A stretch of 64,000 nt of DNA from Nocardia sp. NBC_01327. GTDB taxonomy: Bacteria; Actinomycetota; Actinomycetes; Mycobacteriales; Mycobacteriaceae. This document shows, one piece after another, positions 41,631-50,954 of the stretch. The DNA lies in the NCBI RefSeq assembly GCF_035958815.1, contig NZ_CP108383.1:6820001-6884000 (forward strand). Direction: 5' to 3'. The stretch's first letter is position 1, and each line of letters opens with the position of its first letter. The position numbers were made by a program, and so were the translations under genes. Under the pieces are notes generated by a model that saw only the letters and a list, made by a program, of their open reading frames with translations, was not told the origin of the DNA and did no database searches.

Positions 41631-42464
41631 TCAGCGCCGGGCGGCGTACTGCACGCGCGCGCTGGCGTAGAGGCAGATCGATGCCGCCGCAGCCAGATTC
41701 AGGCTTTCGGCGCGCCCGTGAATGGGGATCCGCACCCGATGGGTGGCCCGGTCGGCGATCGCGCGGTCCAGGCCGTGCGCTTCGTTGCCGAACAACCAGG
41801 CGACCGGTCCGCTCAGCAGCTCATCGGCCTCGTCGAGGTCGACCTCACCCTTGGCGGTGGTCGCCAGAATGGTGATGCCCGCCTGTTCGAGGGAGGACAG
41901 CACCTTCTCGGTATCACGCTCGCGAGCGAGCGGGACGTGGAAGAGACTGCCCGCGGCGGCCCGCACGCATTTGCCATTGTGCGGATCGACCGAATCACCG
42001 GCCAGCACCACACCATTCGCGCCCACGGCGTCCGCGACGCGAACAAGGGTGCCGGCATTACCGGGATCGGCGATCTCCACCGGCACGGCCAGCAGGGTCG
42101 GCGCGGCGCTCAGCACCTCGTGCAGCGGCACGTCCACGGATCGGCAGACGGCGAACAGCCCCGCCGGAGTCACGGTCTCCCCCAGCATTTCCGCGGCCCG
42201 GTCGCTCACCAGCGTGGTGCGCACGCCCGAGGCGGCGGCGCCGGCCACCAGCTGATGTTCGCGACCGGCGATCTTGGCGGAGTAGAACAGCTCCTCGATA
42301 CGCCCGGTCTCGAAGGCCGACTCCACCGAGTTCGCGCCCTCGGCCAGGAACAGCCCGCTCTTGCGACGCACCGGAGCCCGATGCAGCTTGACAGCCGAAA
42401 CGACCCGGGAATTGCGCTCGGAGAGCGCTTCCACGGGTCGTTCCGAATTCTGCTGTGTTGTCAC
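41631..42464 (-). CDS. TrmH/SpoU-family rRNA methyltransferase
   Basis: This 277-residue SPOUT enzyme carries the three knot motifs: VEIADPGNAGTLVRVADA, VAWLFGNEAHGL and RAESLNLAAAASICLY. An N-terminal L30e-like substrate domain precedes them (KSGLFLAEGANSVESAF). Such proteins 2'-O-methylate 23S rRNA (TsnR/RlmB-like). The GTG at 42464 lies ten bases after rplT, so it is the last gene of infC-rpmI-rplT, the usual actinobacterial order. Confidence 0.92.
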   Translation of the reverse strand: MTTQQNSERPVEALSERNSRVVSAVKLHRAPVRRKSGLFLAEGANSVESAFETGRIEELFYSAKIAGREHQLVAGAAASGVRTTLVSDRAAEMLGETVTPAGLFAVCRSVDVPLHEVLSAAPTLLAVPVEIADPGNAGTLVRVADAVGANGVVLAGDSVDPHNGKCVRAAAGSLFHVPLARERDTEKVLSSLEQAGITILATTAKGEVDLDEADELLSGPVAWLFGNEAHGLDRAIADRATHRVRIPIHGRAESLNLAAAASICLYASARVQYAARR

Positions 42465-42474
42465 GCAATCCGGC

Positions 42475-42855
42475 TTAAGCGGCCGGAGCGTTGACGTCTT
42501 CCGGCAGCGCAGCCTTCGCCAGGGCGACGAGGCCGGCGAACGCCTCGGCGTCGGAGACGGCCAGCTCGGCCAGGATCTTGCGGTCAACCTCGATCTCCGC
42601 GAGCTTGAGGCCCTGGATGAAGCGGTTGTAGGTGATGTCGTTCAGACGCGCGGCGGCGTTGATACGAGCAATCCACAGCTTGCGGAAGTCACCCTTGCGC
42701 GCCTTACGGTCGCGGTACGCGTAAGTGAGCGAGTGGAGCTGCTGCTCCTTGGCCTTGCGGTACAGCCGCGAGCGCTGCCCGCGGTAGCCCTTGGAGGCCT
42801 CGAGTACGGAACGGCGCTTCTTATGAGCGTTGACGGCCCTTTTGACGCGTGCCAC
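42475..42855 (-). CDS. rplT: 50S ribosomal protein L20
   Basis: The 126-residue protein begins with the RNA-binding tail ARVKRAVNAHKKRRSVLEASKGYRG cut here as ARVKRAVNAHKKRRSVLEAS and ends in the globular domain (NRFIQGLKLAEIEVDRKILA). L20 is an early 50S assembly protein and, in several bacteria, the feedback regulator of this operon by binding the leader RNA. Start GTG 42855. Confidence 0.98.
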   Translation of the reverse strand: MARVKRAVNAHKKRRSVLEASKGYRGQRSRLYRKAKEQQLHSLTYAYRDRKARKGDFRKLWIARINAAARLNDITYNRFIQGLKLAEIEVDRKILAELAVSDAEAFAGLVALAKAALPEDVNAPAA

Positions 42856-42947
42856 TTGTCAGTCCTTGATCGATCGGCGGGCGCTGCGGTTGCGCCCGGG
42901 AGGGGGTCGGTTGCTGGCGTTCGAGAACGCGAGGTGCTGACGCAGCC

Positions 42948-43142
42948 TTAGAGGCCGAGCAGCTTCTTGACGCGAGGAACGTCCGCCTTTGCGACGACCT
43001 CCGTGCCTTCCAGACGGCGAGTCCGGCGCGAGGACTTGTGCTCGAGCAGGTGGCGACGGTTGGCCTGCTCACGCATGAGCTTGCCCGTGCCGGTCACCTT
43101 GAATCGCTTCGAGGCACCGCTGTGCTTCTTCATCTTCGGCAT
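42948..43142 (-). CDS. rpmI: 50S ribosomal protein L35
   Basis: This 64-residue basic protein begins PKMKKHSGASKRFKVTGTGK, the diagnostic L35 start, and lies between infC and rplT as usual. Confidence 0.98.
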   Translation of the reverse strand: MPKMKKHSGASKRFKVTGTGKLMREQANRRHLLEHKSSRRTRRLEGTEVVAKADVPRVKKLLGL

Positions 43143-43202
43143 GGATTCCTCAATCTGTCTCGTGCCGGCGGCGCACCAGGGCGCGCCGCCGGATGATCGT
43201 TA

Positions 43203-43892
<690 letters not shown>

Positions 43893-44268
43893 GGGGCCTC
43901 CTAGGTCAAGCGGTTCGTCAACGACCGCAAGCAATAACTGCAACCCCAATTTCAACACGAAAGCCCCGCGTTGGTATTTCTCCAACACGGGGCCCGAGTC
44001 GACCGATCCACGACGCGAACAATTCGCATCGCACCTGTGGCGGGGGTAAACCCACACAGATACCCACCCGGTAAAGGATGGGCGACCGGACCGCCGAGCC
44101 TGGTACGAGACCGGCAGACGGTGGGAGTCGGGCTCCACTTGATGCCCCAAGCCGGTTAGGAACCTGTCTGGGGCGGTCGTCGCGGAAAAGTCTAACATCA
44201 GTGCGCCGCAGCTCCGAATCGGCTGCCCCCTCGACCAGGGACAACCTGGTCGGTGCGATGCTCTACCC
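43893..44268 (-). promoter_or_regulatory. Structured leader region of infC-rpmI-rplT
   Basis: The 376-base interval between infC and the divergent DUF1844 gene has no credible ORF. It contains an attenuator-like hairpin near its infC end (43963-43993) and further GC-rich inverted segments. It probably holds the infC promoter, a long regulatory leader (by analogy with L20/IF-3 leaders) and the DUF1844 promoter. Confidence 0.6.
43963..43993 (-). terminator. Attenuator-type hairpin in the infC leader
   Basis: A 12-base stem (43963-43974 and 43982-43993, one G-U pair in the minus-strand RNA) with a seven-base loop is followed on the minus strand by TTTCGTGTT, 70 bases before the infC start. This position and form fit a leader attenuator. 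Confidence 0.7.
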
Positions 44269-44640
44269 ATGAGTGAGGCGACTTTGAACGAGCAGGAATC
44301 GGCTCTCATCGACGGTGAAGTCGTGCGCGAACTGGCCGAGATCCCGGCGGTCGAGGTTATCAGCCGGGCCGCCGTCATGCTGATGAGTTCGGCCGCCGAG
44401 AAGCTCGGCCTGGGCGAGCCGGATCCGTCCGCCAGCCCGCACCTGGACCTGGACGAGGCCCGGCGGGTCATCACCGCGCTGGCCGGTCTGGTCACCGCGT
44501 CGGTCGAGTACCTCGGCCCGCACGCCGGTCCCATCCGCGACGGCCTGCAGTCGCTGCAGCGCGCGTTCCGCGAGGCGTCCTCCCATCCGGACGCACCCGG
44601 CACCGGTCCGGGCGAGAAGTACACCGGCCCCGTCTACTGA
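44269..44640 (+). CDS. DUF1844 protein (123 aa)
   Basis: This is a short acidic helical protein with IPAVEVISRAAVMLMSSAAEKLGLGEP, LDLDEARRVITALAGLVTA and a Gly/Pro C-terminus ending GEKYTGPVY. The pattern is that of DUF1844, a conserved actinobacterial family regularly found beside infC. Function unknown. ATG 44269 gives MSEATLNEQES. Confidence 0.85.
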   Translation: MSEATLNEQESALIDGEVVRELAEIPAVEVISRAAVMLMSSAAEKLGLGEPDPSASPHLDLDEARRVITALAGLVTASVEYLGPHAGPIRDGLQSLQRAFREASSHPDAPGTGPGEKYTGPVY

Positions 44641-44660
44641 GCTTGACACGAATCCGGCCT

Positions 44661-44696
44661 CGGCCCGGCACGACCACTTGCGGTCGGGCCGGGCCG
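44661..44696. terminator. Terminator after the DUF1844 gene
   Basis: Fifteen-position stem with one mismatch (44661-44675 and 44682-44696) and a six-base loop begins 21 bases after the stop codon. Confidence 0.75.
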
Positions 44697-44897
44697 AATT
44701 CGTTAGATAGTGAAAACATCTTGGATGGAAGGCTTTTCGCGAATACTCGGACGGAAAGCCTTGGCGCTGCGGACGTGGTGCTGATTGGATGCTGGGGTGG
44801 CGTCGGACCGAGCGGGGTGCTCGGGAAGTGCTGCATACTACGACGCGGGGAGCGGCAGCTGCCCGCATACAGAGAACGAAACCTTCGGGGGTTGTAC

Positions 44898-45743
44898 ATG
44901 ATTGAATCCATTTTCGAGCAGAGTTCGGCGCGCGCGCATACCGCGCGCCGACGCCGCCGTGCACTCGTCCCGGCGGTAGTCGCCGCGGCGGCGCTCATGG
45001 GCGCACTGGTGACCGGCTGCTCCTCGTCCGACTCAGGTTCCTCCTCGACCACGTCCGCCGGAGCGCCGGCCACCGGCCCGCTGCCGGACGGCGCGCAGCT
45101 CATCGCCGAATCCTCGCGTACCACCCAGACGCTGCAGTCGGTCCATCTGGACCTGCAGGTCACCAATATCCCGAACCTGCCGGTCGACTACGTCAAGGCC
45201 GATATCACCAATCAGCCGCAGGGCTCCGGCCAGGCGCTCGGCGAGGCCAAGGTCCGCGTCAAGGAGAACGACCCGACCTGGACCGAGACCAAGTTCCTGG
45301 TCGTCGACAAGACCCTGTACGCCGGTGACGGCACCAAGTACGCACCCGTCGGACCGGCCGAGAAGATCTACGATCCGGGCGTCATCCTGGACAAGGACAA
45401 GGGCATCGCCCACGTCATCGCCGAGGTGCAGAACCCGAAGGCCGAGGCCCGCGAGACCATCGACGGCGTGAACACCGTCAAGGTCACCGGCACCATCGAC
45501 ACCGCGGTCATCGACCCGGTCGTCCCACGCATCGGCCAGACCGCGGGCGTGCTGCCCATCACCCTGTGGATCGCGGACGTCGCGCCGCCGACCACCTCCG
45601 CCTCGGCGCTGCCGTCGTCGGCCGCCTCGCCGGGCACCGGTCCGAACCTGGTGCGCGCGGTGGTCACCAAGGACGCGGGCAATGTGAATCTGACGCTGTC
45701 GGGCTGGGGTAAGCCCGTCACCGTCGCCAAGCCGGCGGGCTAA
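44898..45743 (+). CDS. LppX/LprAFG-type lipoprotein
   Basis: The 281-residue precursor has an Arg-rich n-region (HTARRRRRALVPAVVAAAAL) and lipobox LVTGC with acyl-Cys41, followed by a Ser/Thr-rich linker. The mature domain resembles the mycobacterial LprG/LppX fold, which holds lipids in a hydrophobic pocket and ferries them to the outer envelope (SVHLDLQVTNIPNLPVDYVK, DPGVILDKDKGIAHVIAEVQ). It precedes the desaturase/PKS/exporter unit but is separated from it by a strong terminator. A functional link is possible but unproven. Confidence 0.88.
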   Translation: MIESIFEQSSARAHTARRRRRALVPAVVAAAALMGALVTGCSSSDSGSSSTTSAGAPATGPLPDGAQLIAESSRTTQTLQSVHLDLQVTNIPNLPVDYVKADITNQPQGSGQALGEAKVRVKENDPTWTETKFLVVDKTLYAGDGTKYAPVGPAEKIYDPGVILDKDKGIAHVIAEVQNPKAEARETIDGVNTVKVTGTIDTAVIDPVVPRIGQTAGVLPITLWIADVAPPTTSASALPSSAASPGTGPNLVRAVVTKDAGNVNLTLSGWGKPVTVAKPAG

Positions 45744-45777
45744 ACAGCAGGCGCCTGCCTGGCATCCGAAATACGGA

Positions 45778-45832
45778 GCGGTCCGGGAACGCGGAACGGC
45801 GGCAACAGCCGTCTTCCGCAGTCCCGGACCGC
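45778..45832. terminator. Extended hairpin terminator after the lipoprotein gene
   Basis: The outer 11-base perfect stem (45778-45788 and 45822-45832) and inner stems (45791-45796 with 45814-45819; 45796-45800 with 45808-45812) are followed by GTTTCG. Confidence 0.82.
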
Positions 45833-45978
45833 GTTTCGTGATGTGCCGGTGCGCGTGACCGTCCAGTTCGGTCGAGGGCTTAAGAAATTGATTGGTGAAA
45901 TGCAAGGCCCCGCACGCACGATAACGAGGCATCGCTCGAACGCTGTGGGTGCGTATGGCTTCGGGGTAGCTATGAAAC

Positions 45979-46006
45979 CTGATCAGCGGAGCGCAGGGCT
46001 GATCAG
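45979..46006. promoter_or_regulatory. Twin CTGATCAG palindromes before the desaturase gene
   Basis: The perfect 8-bp palindrome CTGATCAG occurs at 45979-45986 and 45999-46006, 20 bases apart (two helical turns). The second ends 15 bases before the ATG, next to the GGAGGA site, which suggests a dimer-of-dimers operator or a leader element. Confidence 0.5.
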
Positions 46007-46021
46007 ACACGGAGGAATGAG

Positions 46022-47482
46022 ATGACAACCGACCACACGGATACCGAGGAGCGGGATCTCCGTCCACCCCCGCCGTCGGGTCCACCTCCGGTTTCCAACG
46101 TCTGGGTCTACAACGGCAAAGCCTACGACCTGAGCGACTGGATTTCCAAGCATCCGGGCGGTGAGTTCTTCATCGGGCGCACGAAAAACCGTGACATCAC
46201 CTCGATTATCGGTTCGTACCACAGGAACCCGGAGGGGATCGGGAAGCTGATCGAGCGGTACGCGCTCGACCGGGTGGCGGTTCCGGAGGATATTCACCCG
46301 AAGGCCAATGCGCCGGACTTCCTGTTCAAGGAGGGTTTCGACAGCTGGCGCGATACCCCGCAGTATCGCTTCGACAATAAGGACGATCTGCTCCATCAGG
46401 TGAAGAAGCGGCTCAAGGAGCCGGAGCTCGCCGCGCGCATCAAGCGGATGGACAAGACGTTCAATATCGTTGTGGCACTGCTGGCCATCGCGTACTTCGC
46501 GGTGCAGGGCGTGCGCCTGTTCGAGCGCAGCTGGATGCCGCTGCCGGTCTTCGTGATCGCCATGGTGCTGCTGCGCAGTTCGCTGGCCGGTTTCGGTCAC
46601 TACGCGATCCACCGCGCCCAGAAGGGCATGAACAAAATCTATACGAATGCCTTCGACTTCAATTATGTCGCACTGGCTTTCGTCACCGCGGACGGTCACG
46701 CGCTGCTGCACCACCCACACACCCAGAGTGAAGTCGATATCAAGAAGAACGTCTTCACCATGATGACGCGGATCCCCCGGCTCTACCGGGTGCCGATCCA
46801 CACCATCCACAAGTTCGGGCACACGCTCACCGGCATGACCATCCGCCTGCTCGACGTATGCCGCCTCACCCGCAAGGTGGGCATCAAGGATATGTACGGG
46901 ACCTGGGGTGGGGCGCTGCCGCACTTCATCGGATCGTTCGGCGTGCGGTTCCTGCTGCTCGGGGAGTTCATCGCCTTCACCGTGATGGGCGACTTCTGGG
47001 CCTGGGCACTGCAATTCGTGATCTCGCTGTGGATCAGCACCTTCCTGGTGGTGGCCAGCCACGACTTCGAGGTGGAGACCGAGGAACTGGAAAGCAATAC
47101 CGAAGACTGGGGTATCAATCAGCTGGAACAGGCCTACGACCTGAAGGTTGTCGGCAACCGCTACGTGGACTGCTTCCTGTCCGCCGGGCTCAGCTCGCAC
47201 CGGGTGCACCACGTACTGCCGTACCAGCGCAGTGGCTTCGCCAATATCGCCACCGAGGATGTATTGCGCGAGGAGGCAGCCAAATTCGATGTCGAATGGC
47301 TGCCCGCGAAGAGCTTCTTCACCGACCGCTTCCCGAAGCAGATCCAGACGTACCTGCTGGCACGTTCGGACGATGCGAAGGAACAGAACTGGGGCTTCTT
47401 CCGCGAGCATTTCGCGCCGTCGGCCTTGAAGACCTGCGCCGTCTACACGGTTCAGGGCTTCACCGGAATCGGCACGGTGTGA
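46022..47482 (+). CDS. Cytochrome b5-fatty acid desaturase fusion
   Basis: This 486-residue membrane enzyme has an N-terminal cytochrome b5-like domain with HPGG (44-47) and second haem His67 (GSYHRNP). A desaturase/hydroxylase domain follows with histidine boxes HYAIH (193-197), HALLHH (226-231) and HRVHH (393-397), plus hydrophobic helices near 148-165, 173-187 and 305-345. Such front-end-type fusions insert a double bond or hydroxyl into lipid acyl chains with electrons delivered through the b5 domain. It is the first gene of a unit with a type III PKS (54-base gap) and an ABC exporter, so its product is probably the PKS starter or a tailored PKS lipid (inference). Confidence 0.9.
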   Translation: MTTDHTDTEERDLRPPPPSGPPPVSNVWVYNGKAYDLSDWISKHPGGEFFIGRTKNRDITSIIGSYHRNPEGIGKLIERYALDRVAVPEDIHPKANAPDFLFKEGFDSWRDTPQYRFDNKDDLLHQVKKRLKEPELAARIKRMDKTFNIVVALLAIAYFAVQGVRLFERSWMPLPVFVIAMVLLRSSLAGFGHYAIHRAQKGMNKIYTNAFDFNYVALAFVTADGHALLHHPHTQSEVDIKKNVFTMMTRIPRLYRVPIHTIHKFGHTLTGMTIRLLDVCRLTRKVGIKDMYGTWGGALPHFIGSFGVRFLLLGEFIAFTVMGDFWAWALQFVISLWISTFLVVASHDFEVETEELESNTEDWGINQLEQAYDLKVVGNRYVDCFLSAGLSSHRVHHVLPYQRSGFANIATEDVLREEAAKFDVEWLPAKSFFTDRFPKQIQTYLLARSDDAKEQNWGFFREHFAPSALKTCAVYTVQGFTGIGTV

Positions 47483-47536
47483 ACCGATTCCGCTGATCGA
47501 CGCGCACATTTTTATCGAAAGAAGGGGAGTAATTTC

Positions 47537-48742
47537 GTGACTATCACCATTGGCGAGGGGGGCGCTGCGCCCACGGCGACGGCTCGGGTGACGGGCGGTG
47601 AGCGCGGCTACGGACTGGTTCAGCCTGTACTGCCGCCGGCGCCGCCGACCACGGTCGGCGTCATCGAAGGCATCGCAACGGGTTCGCCGCTCGAGATCCA
47701 TGATCAGGCCGAGGCCGCGGCGCGCGTCGCCGAGCGGTTCTCCGATCCTGTTCAGCAGGCCCGGATTCCGCGGATCTATCAGAAGACCCGGATCCAGACC
47801 CGCAGGCTGGCAATCGATCCGCTGGATCCGGAGTTCCTTCCGTTCAGCGGGCGCCCGGCCACCATCCGGGAGCGCATGAACCTGTTCTACGAGCACGCGG
47901 TACCGCTGGCCGTGGATGTGGCGCGGCGCGCGATCGCGGGGCTGGAGGATCCGGCCACCCAGATCGGGCTGCTGGTCTTCGTGACCAGCACCGGATTCAT
48001 CGCGCCCGGTGTGGATGTGGCCGTGGTCAAGCAGCTCGGACTGGCCAAGTCGGTCGGCCGGGTCGTGGTGAACTTCATGGGCTGCGCGGCCGCCATGAAC
48101 GGTATGCGCACCGCCGTGGATTACGTTCGGGCACACCCGGATAAGAAGGCGATGGTCATCTGCCTCGAGCTCAGCTCGGTCAATGCCGTCTTCGACGACA
48201 ATATCAACGACGTGATCATTCACAGCCTGTTCGGCGACGGCTGCGGTGCGGTCGTCATCGGCGCGGGCCAGGTGCAGCAGCCGCTGGCGCCCGGCAAGAT
48301 CGTCATCCGGGACAGCTTCAGCTACCTGTTCGACGATGCGGAGGACGGCATCGTGCTCGGCGTCAACGATAACGGCATCACCTGCGAGCTATCGGAGGAG
48401 CTGCCGCAGTACATCCTGCGCGGCGTCGATCCCGTCGTCTCGGAAGTGCTGCACCGCAATGGATTGCGGAAATCCGATATCGACCTGTGGGCCATCCACC
48501 CGGGTGGACCCAAGATCATCGAGCAGTCCGCGCAGTCCCTGGGCATTCCGGTCGAGCAGGCCGCGGTGAGCTGGGATGTGCTGGCGCGCTACGGCAATAT
48601 GCTCAGCGTCTCGCTGATCTTCGTCCTGGAGGAGATGATCCGGCAGGCCGGCAGCGGCAAGCCCCTCTCGACCGGTGTGGCGTTCTCCTTCGCGCCCGGG
48701 GTGACCCTCGAGGGCATCGTCTTCGACATCGTTCGCCAGTAG
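47537..48742 (+). CDS. Type III polyketide synthase (chalcone synthase superfamily)
   Basis: The 401-residue thiolase-fold enzyme has the catalytic triad Cys183 (VNFMGCAAAMNG), His321 (WAIHPGGPKI) and Asn354 (ARYGNMLS). It extends a CoA starter with malonyl-CoA and cyclises it; bacterial relatives make alkylpyrones, alkylresorcinols or germicidin-like products from fatty acyl starters. The starter pocket cannot be predicted here. An N-terminal extension of about 35 residues (Gly/Ala/Pro-rich) precedes the core. GTG 47537 follows GGGGAG. It lies between a desaturase and an exporter gene on the same strand. Confidence 0.93.
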   Translation: MTITIGEGGAAPTATARVTGGERGYGLVQPVLPPAPPTTVGVIEGIATGSPLEIHDQAEAAARVAERFSDPVQQARIPRIYQKTRIQTRRLAIDPLDPEFLPFSGRPATIRERMNLFYEHAVPLAVDVARRAIAGLEDPATQIGLLVFVTSTGFIAPGVDVAVVKQLGLAKSVGRVVVNFMGCAAAMNGMRTAVDYVRAHPDKKAMVICLELSSVNAVFDDNINDVIIHSLFGDGCGAVVIGAGQVQQPLAPGKIVIRDSFSYLFDDAEDGIVLGVNDNGITCELSEELPQYILRGVDPVVSEVLHRNGLRKSDIDLWAIHPGGPKIIEQSAQSLGIPVEQAAVSWDVLARYGNMLSVSLIFVLEEMIRQAGSGKPLSTGVAFSFAPGVTLEGIVFDIVRQ

Positions 48743-48780
48743 TCCACGCGCACAGCACTATTCAAAGAAATCAGCAGCCA

Positions 48781-50853
48781 ATGCAACTCATCAGATTCCT
48801 CATCTCGATCTCCTGGATGCGGATCGCGGCCGTTATCGCGGCCGGCCTCGTCTGCGGTGTCGCCAATACCTACCTGGTGACGCTCATTCGCGGCGTCGTC
48901 TCGCCCGGACCGCATCCGGACGCCACGCTGGGGCACTTCGCCCTGACGGCAGTGGTCATTCTGGTCAGTGGTGTCATCTCGCAGGTGCTGCTGATCCGGC
49001 TCGCACAGGAGGCCATCTACCGGCTGCGGGCGGACCTGAGTTCCGGGATCGTCTCGGCGCCACTGGAACACCTGGAACGGCTCGGCATGCACCGCCTGAT
49101 GGCGACGCTGACCGAGGATGTGCGATCGCTGTCGCAGGCGGTGACCGCCATCCCGAGCATCTGCATCGATGTGACCACCATTCTCGGTTGCCTGGTGTAC
49201 CTGTCGATCCTGTCCGGGCCGCTCTTCGCGGTCACGGTCGCGGGCACGCTGCTCGGAATCGCCTGTGTCGAAACGATTCTCAAGCGGGTGCGCGGTCTCT
49301 ACCGCGAGGCGCGGGAGAACGACGACGCACTGCTGCGCGCGTTCACCGCCGTGACGCTGGGCATCAAGGAACTCAAGCTGCACCGCGGCCGGCGCCAGGA
49401 CTTCATGGACCGGCATCTGCTCGGCTCGGCCGAGAAACTGCGGGCGCAGAACGTCGAAGCCGGGTCCAAATTCGCTGTGGCACAGGGCTTCGGCCAGGTA
49501 CTGCAACTCGCCACCATGGCACTCATCCTGTTCGTGATCGCCAAGGCGCTCAAATTGCCCGGCGATGTCATGTTCGGCTACGTCCTGGTGACGACGTTCC
49601 TGGCCATGCCCATGCAGAACTTCATGAACCGGATTCCGGACCTGCTGCGCGGGGATGTGGCGCTGGCGAAGATTCGCGGCATGAACCTGTCCATGGAGGC
49701 CATTCACGACGAGAGCGATCTGCCCTTCACCGAGCGGCCAGCGGTGACCGAGGCCCGGCTGCAGCTGACGAATGTCGGCTACACCTACCGCTTCGAAGCG
49801 CCGTCACCGTTCCCGGAGGGGCCCGGAAGTCCCACTCCGGGCAGCGGACCGCATCCGGGGGCAGGGCCCGGACGGCCGGGAAAGCCTGGCGCACAGCCGA
49901 ACCGGCCCGGCGCACACCCGGAGAGTGCTCACCCGGCAGGTCCGAACGGACATCCCGACGCGCCGGGTTCACATCCCGGGCAGCCGGGCGCCCGAGCGGG
50001 GCGGCCGGGACCGCACCCCGAGGGTCCCCCGCCCGCGGGTCCGGGAGGCCATCCCGGAGGCCCCGGATCTCACCCCGGAGGTGTCGGCGCACATCGGCCC
50101 GGCATGCCACCGCCGCCGCGGCGGGGCGGGCATCCGGCCGGACCCGATGTGAACGGCCATCGCTGGGTCGATCACGGCGGGCACGAGGGGAAGCCGGTGC
50201 CGATGAGCGCGCTGCCGGAGGATGCGGGTGATGCCGGATTCGCGCTGGGCCCCATCGATCTCACCTTCGAGCCCGGGCAGATCACCTTCATCGTGGGCGG
50301 CAACGGCAGCGGCAAATCGACGCTGGCCAAGCTGATCACCGGGTTGTATGTGCCGCGCACCGGGTCGCTGTCGCTCAATGGCGAGCAGATCGATCACGAG
50401 AATGTCGAATGGTTCCGGCAGAACTCGTCGGCCATCTTCACCGATTTCCATCTCTTCGAGGACTATCTGGGCTTCGACCGGCCCGGCATCGATGCCGAGG
50501 TGCAGCACTACCTCGAGGAGTTGCAGATCGCGCACAAGGTGACCGTGCGGGACGGGCGACTGTCCACCATCGATCTGTCGCAGGGGCAGCGAAAGCGCCT
50601 GGCGCTCTTGACCGCCCTGCTCGAAGACCGCTCGATCTACCTCTTCGACGAATGGGCCGCGGACCAGGAACCCAAGTTCCGCGACGTCTTCTACACCGAG
50701 ATCCTCGCCGACCTCAAGGCCCGCCGGAAAACGGTCATCGTCATCACCCACGACGACCGCTACTTCCACCTGGCCGACCAGCTCGTCAAACTCGACTTCG
50801 GCAAACTCACCGAAGCGAGCACGACAGCAGGGATGGCAGCTCACTCGGAGTAG
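48781..50853 (+). CDS. Cyclic-peptide/siderophore-type ABC exporter with Gly/Pro/His-rich insert
   Basis: This 690-residue TMD-NBD fusion resembles PvdE/SyrD-type exporters (TIGR01194). The membrane domain covers about residues 1-310. The ATPase has Walker A VGGNGSGKST, signature LSQGQRKRLAL, Walker B IYLFDEWAADQEPKFRDVFY and H-loop VITHDDRYF, all matching that family. Relatives are about 550 residues. The extra length is a Gly/Pro/His-rich stretch (about residues 340-470, 13 His) inserted between the first NBD strand (LQLTNVGYTYRFE) and FALGPIDLTFEPGQITF. It probably exports the desaturase/PKS product (inference). Confidence 0.9.
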   Translation: MQLIRFLISISWMRIAAVIAAGLVCGVANTYLVTLIRGVVSPGPHPDATLGHFALTAVVILVSGVISQVLLIRLAQEAIYRLRADLSSGIVSAPLEHLERLGMHRLMATLTEDVRSLSQAVTAIPSICIDVTTILGCLVYLSILSGPLFAVTVAGTLLGIACVETILKRVRGLYREARENDDALLRAFTAVTLGIKELKLHRGRRQDFMDRHLLGSAEKLRAQNVEAGSKFAVAQGFGQVLQLATMALILFVIAKALKLPGDVMFGYVLVTTFLAMPMQNFMNRIPDLLRGDVALAKIRGMNLSMEAIHDESDLPFTERPAVTEARLQLTNVGYTYRFEAPSPFPEGPGSPTPGSGPHPGAGPGRPGKPGAQPNRPGAHPESAHPAGPNGHPDAPGSHPGQPGARAGRPGPHPEGPPPAGPGGHPGGPGSHPGGVGAHRPGMPPPPRRGGHPAGPDVNGHRWVDHGGHEGKPVPMSALPEDAGDAGFALGPIDLTFEPGQITFIVGGNGSGKSTLAKLITGLYVPRTGSLSLNGEQIDHENVEWFRQNSSAIFTDFHLFEDYLGFDRPGIDAEVQHYLEELQIAHKVTVRDGRLSTIDLSQGQRKRLALLTALLEDRSIYLFDEWAADQEPKFRDVFYTEILADLKARRKTVIVITHDDRYFHLADQLVKLDFGKLTEASTTAGMAAHSE

Positions 50854-50882
50854 GCGCCGGCACCCAGCCGAGAACGTAAACA

Positions 50883-50914
50883 CAAGGCCCCCGCCAGATC
50901 TAGCGGGGGCCTTG
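50883..50914. terminator. Terminator after the ABC exporter gene
   Basis: Twelve-base perfect stem (50883-50894 and 50903-50914) with an eight-base loop starts 30 bases after the stop codon. It closes the three-gene unit. Confidence 0.85.
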
Positions 50915-50954
50915 CTGTGGGTTGAGTCCCTCGGCCCAGCGGACGAAAATCCCT

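Noticed and set aside
45983..48223. Long minus-strand frame opposite the desaturase and PKS genes
   Set aside because: Shadow of strongly supported plus-strand genes; the product resembles no protein.
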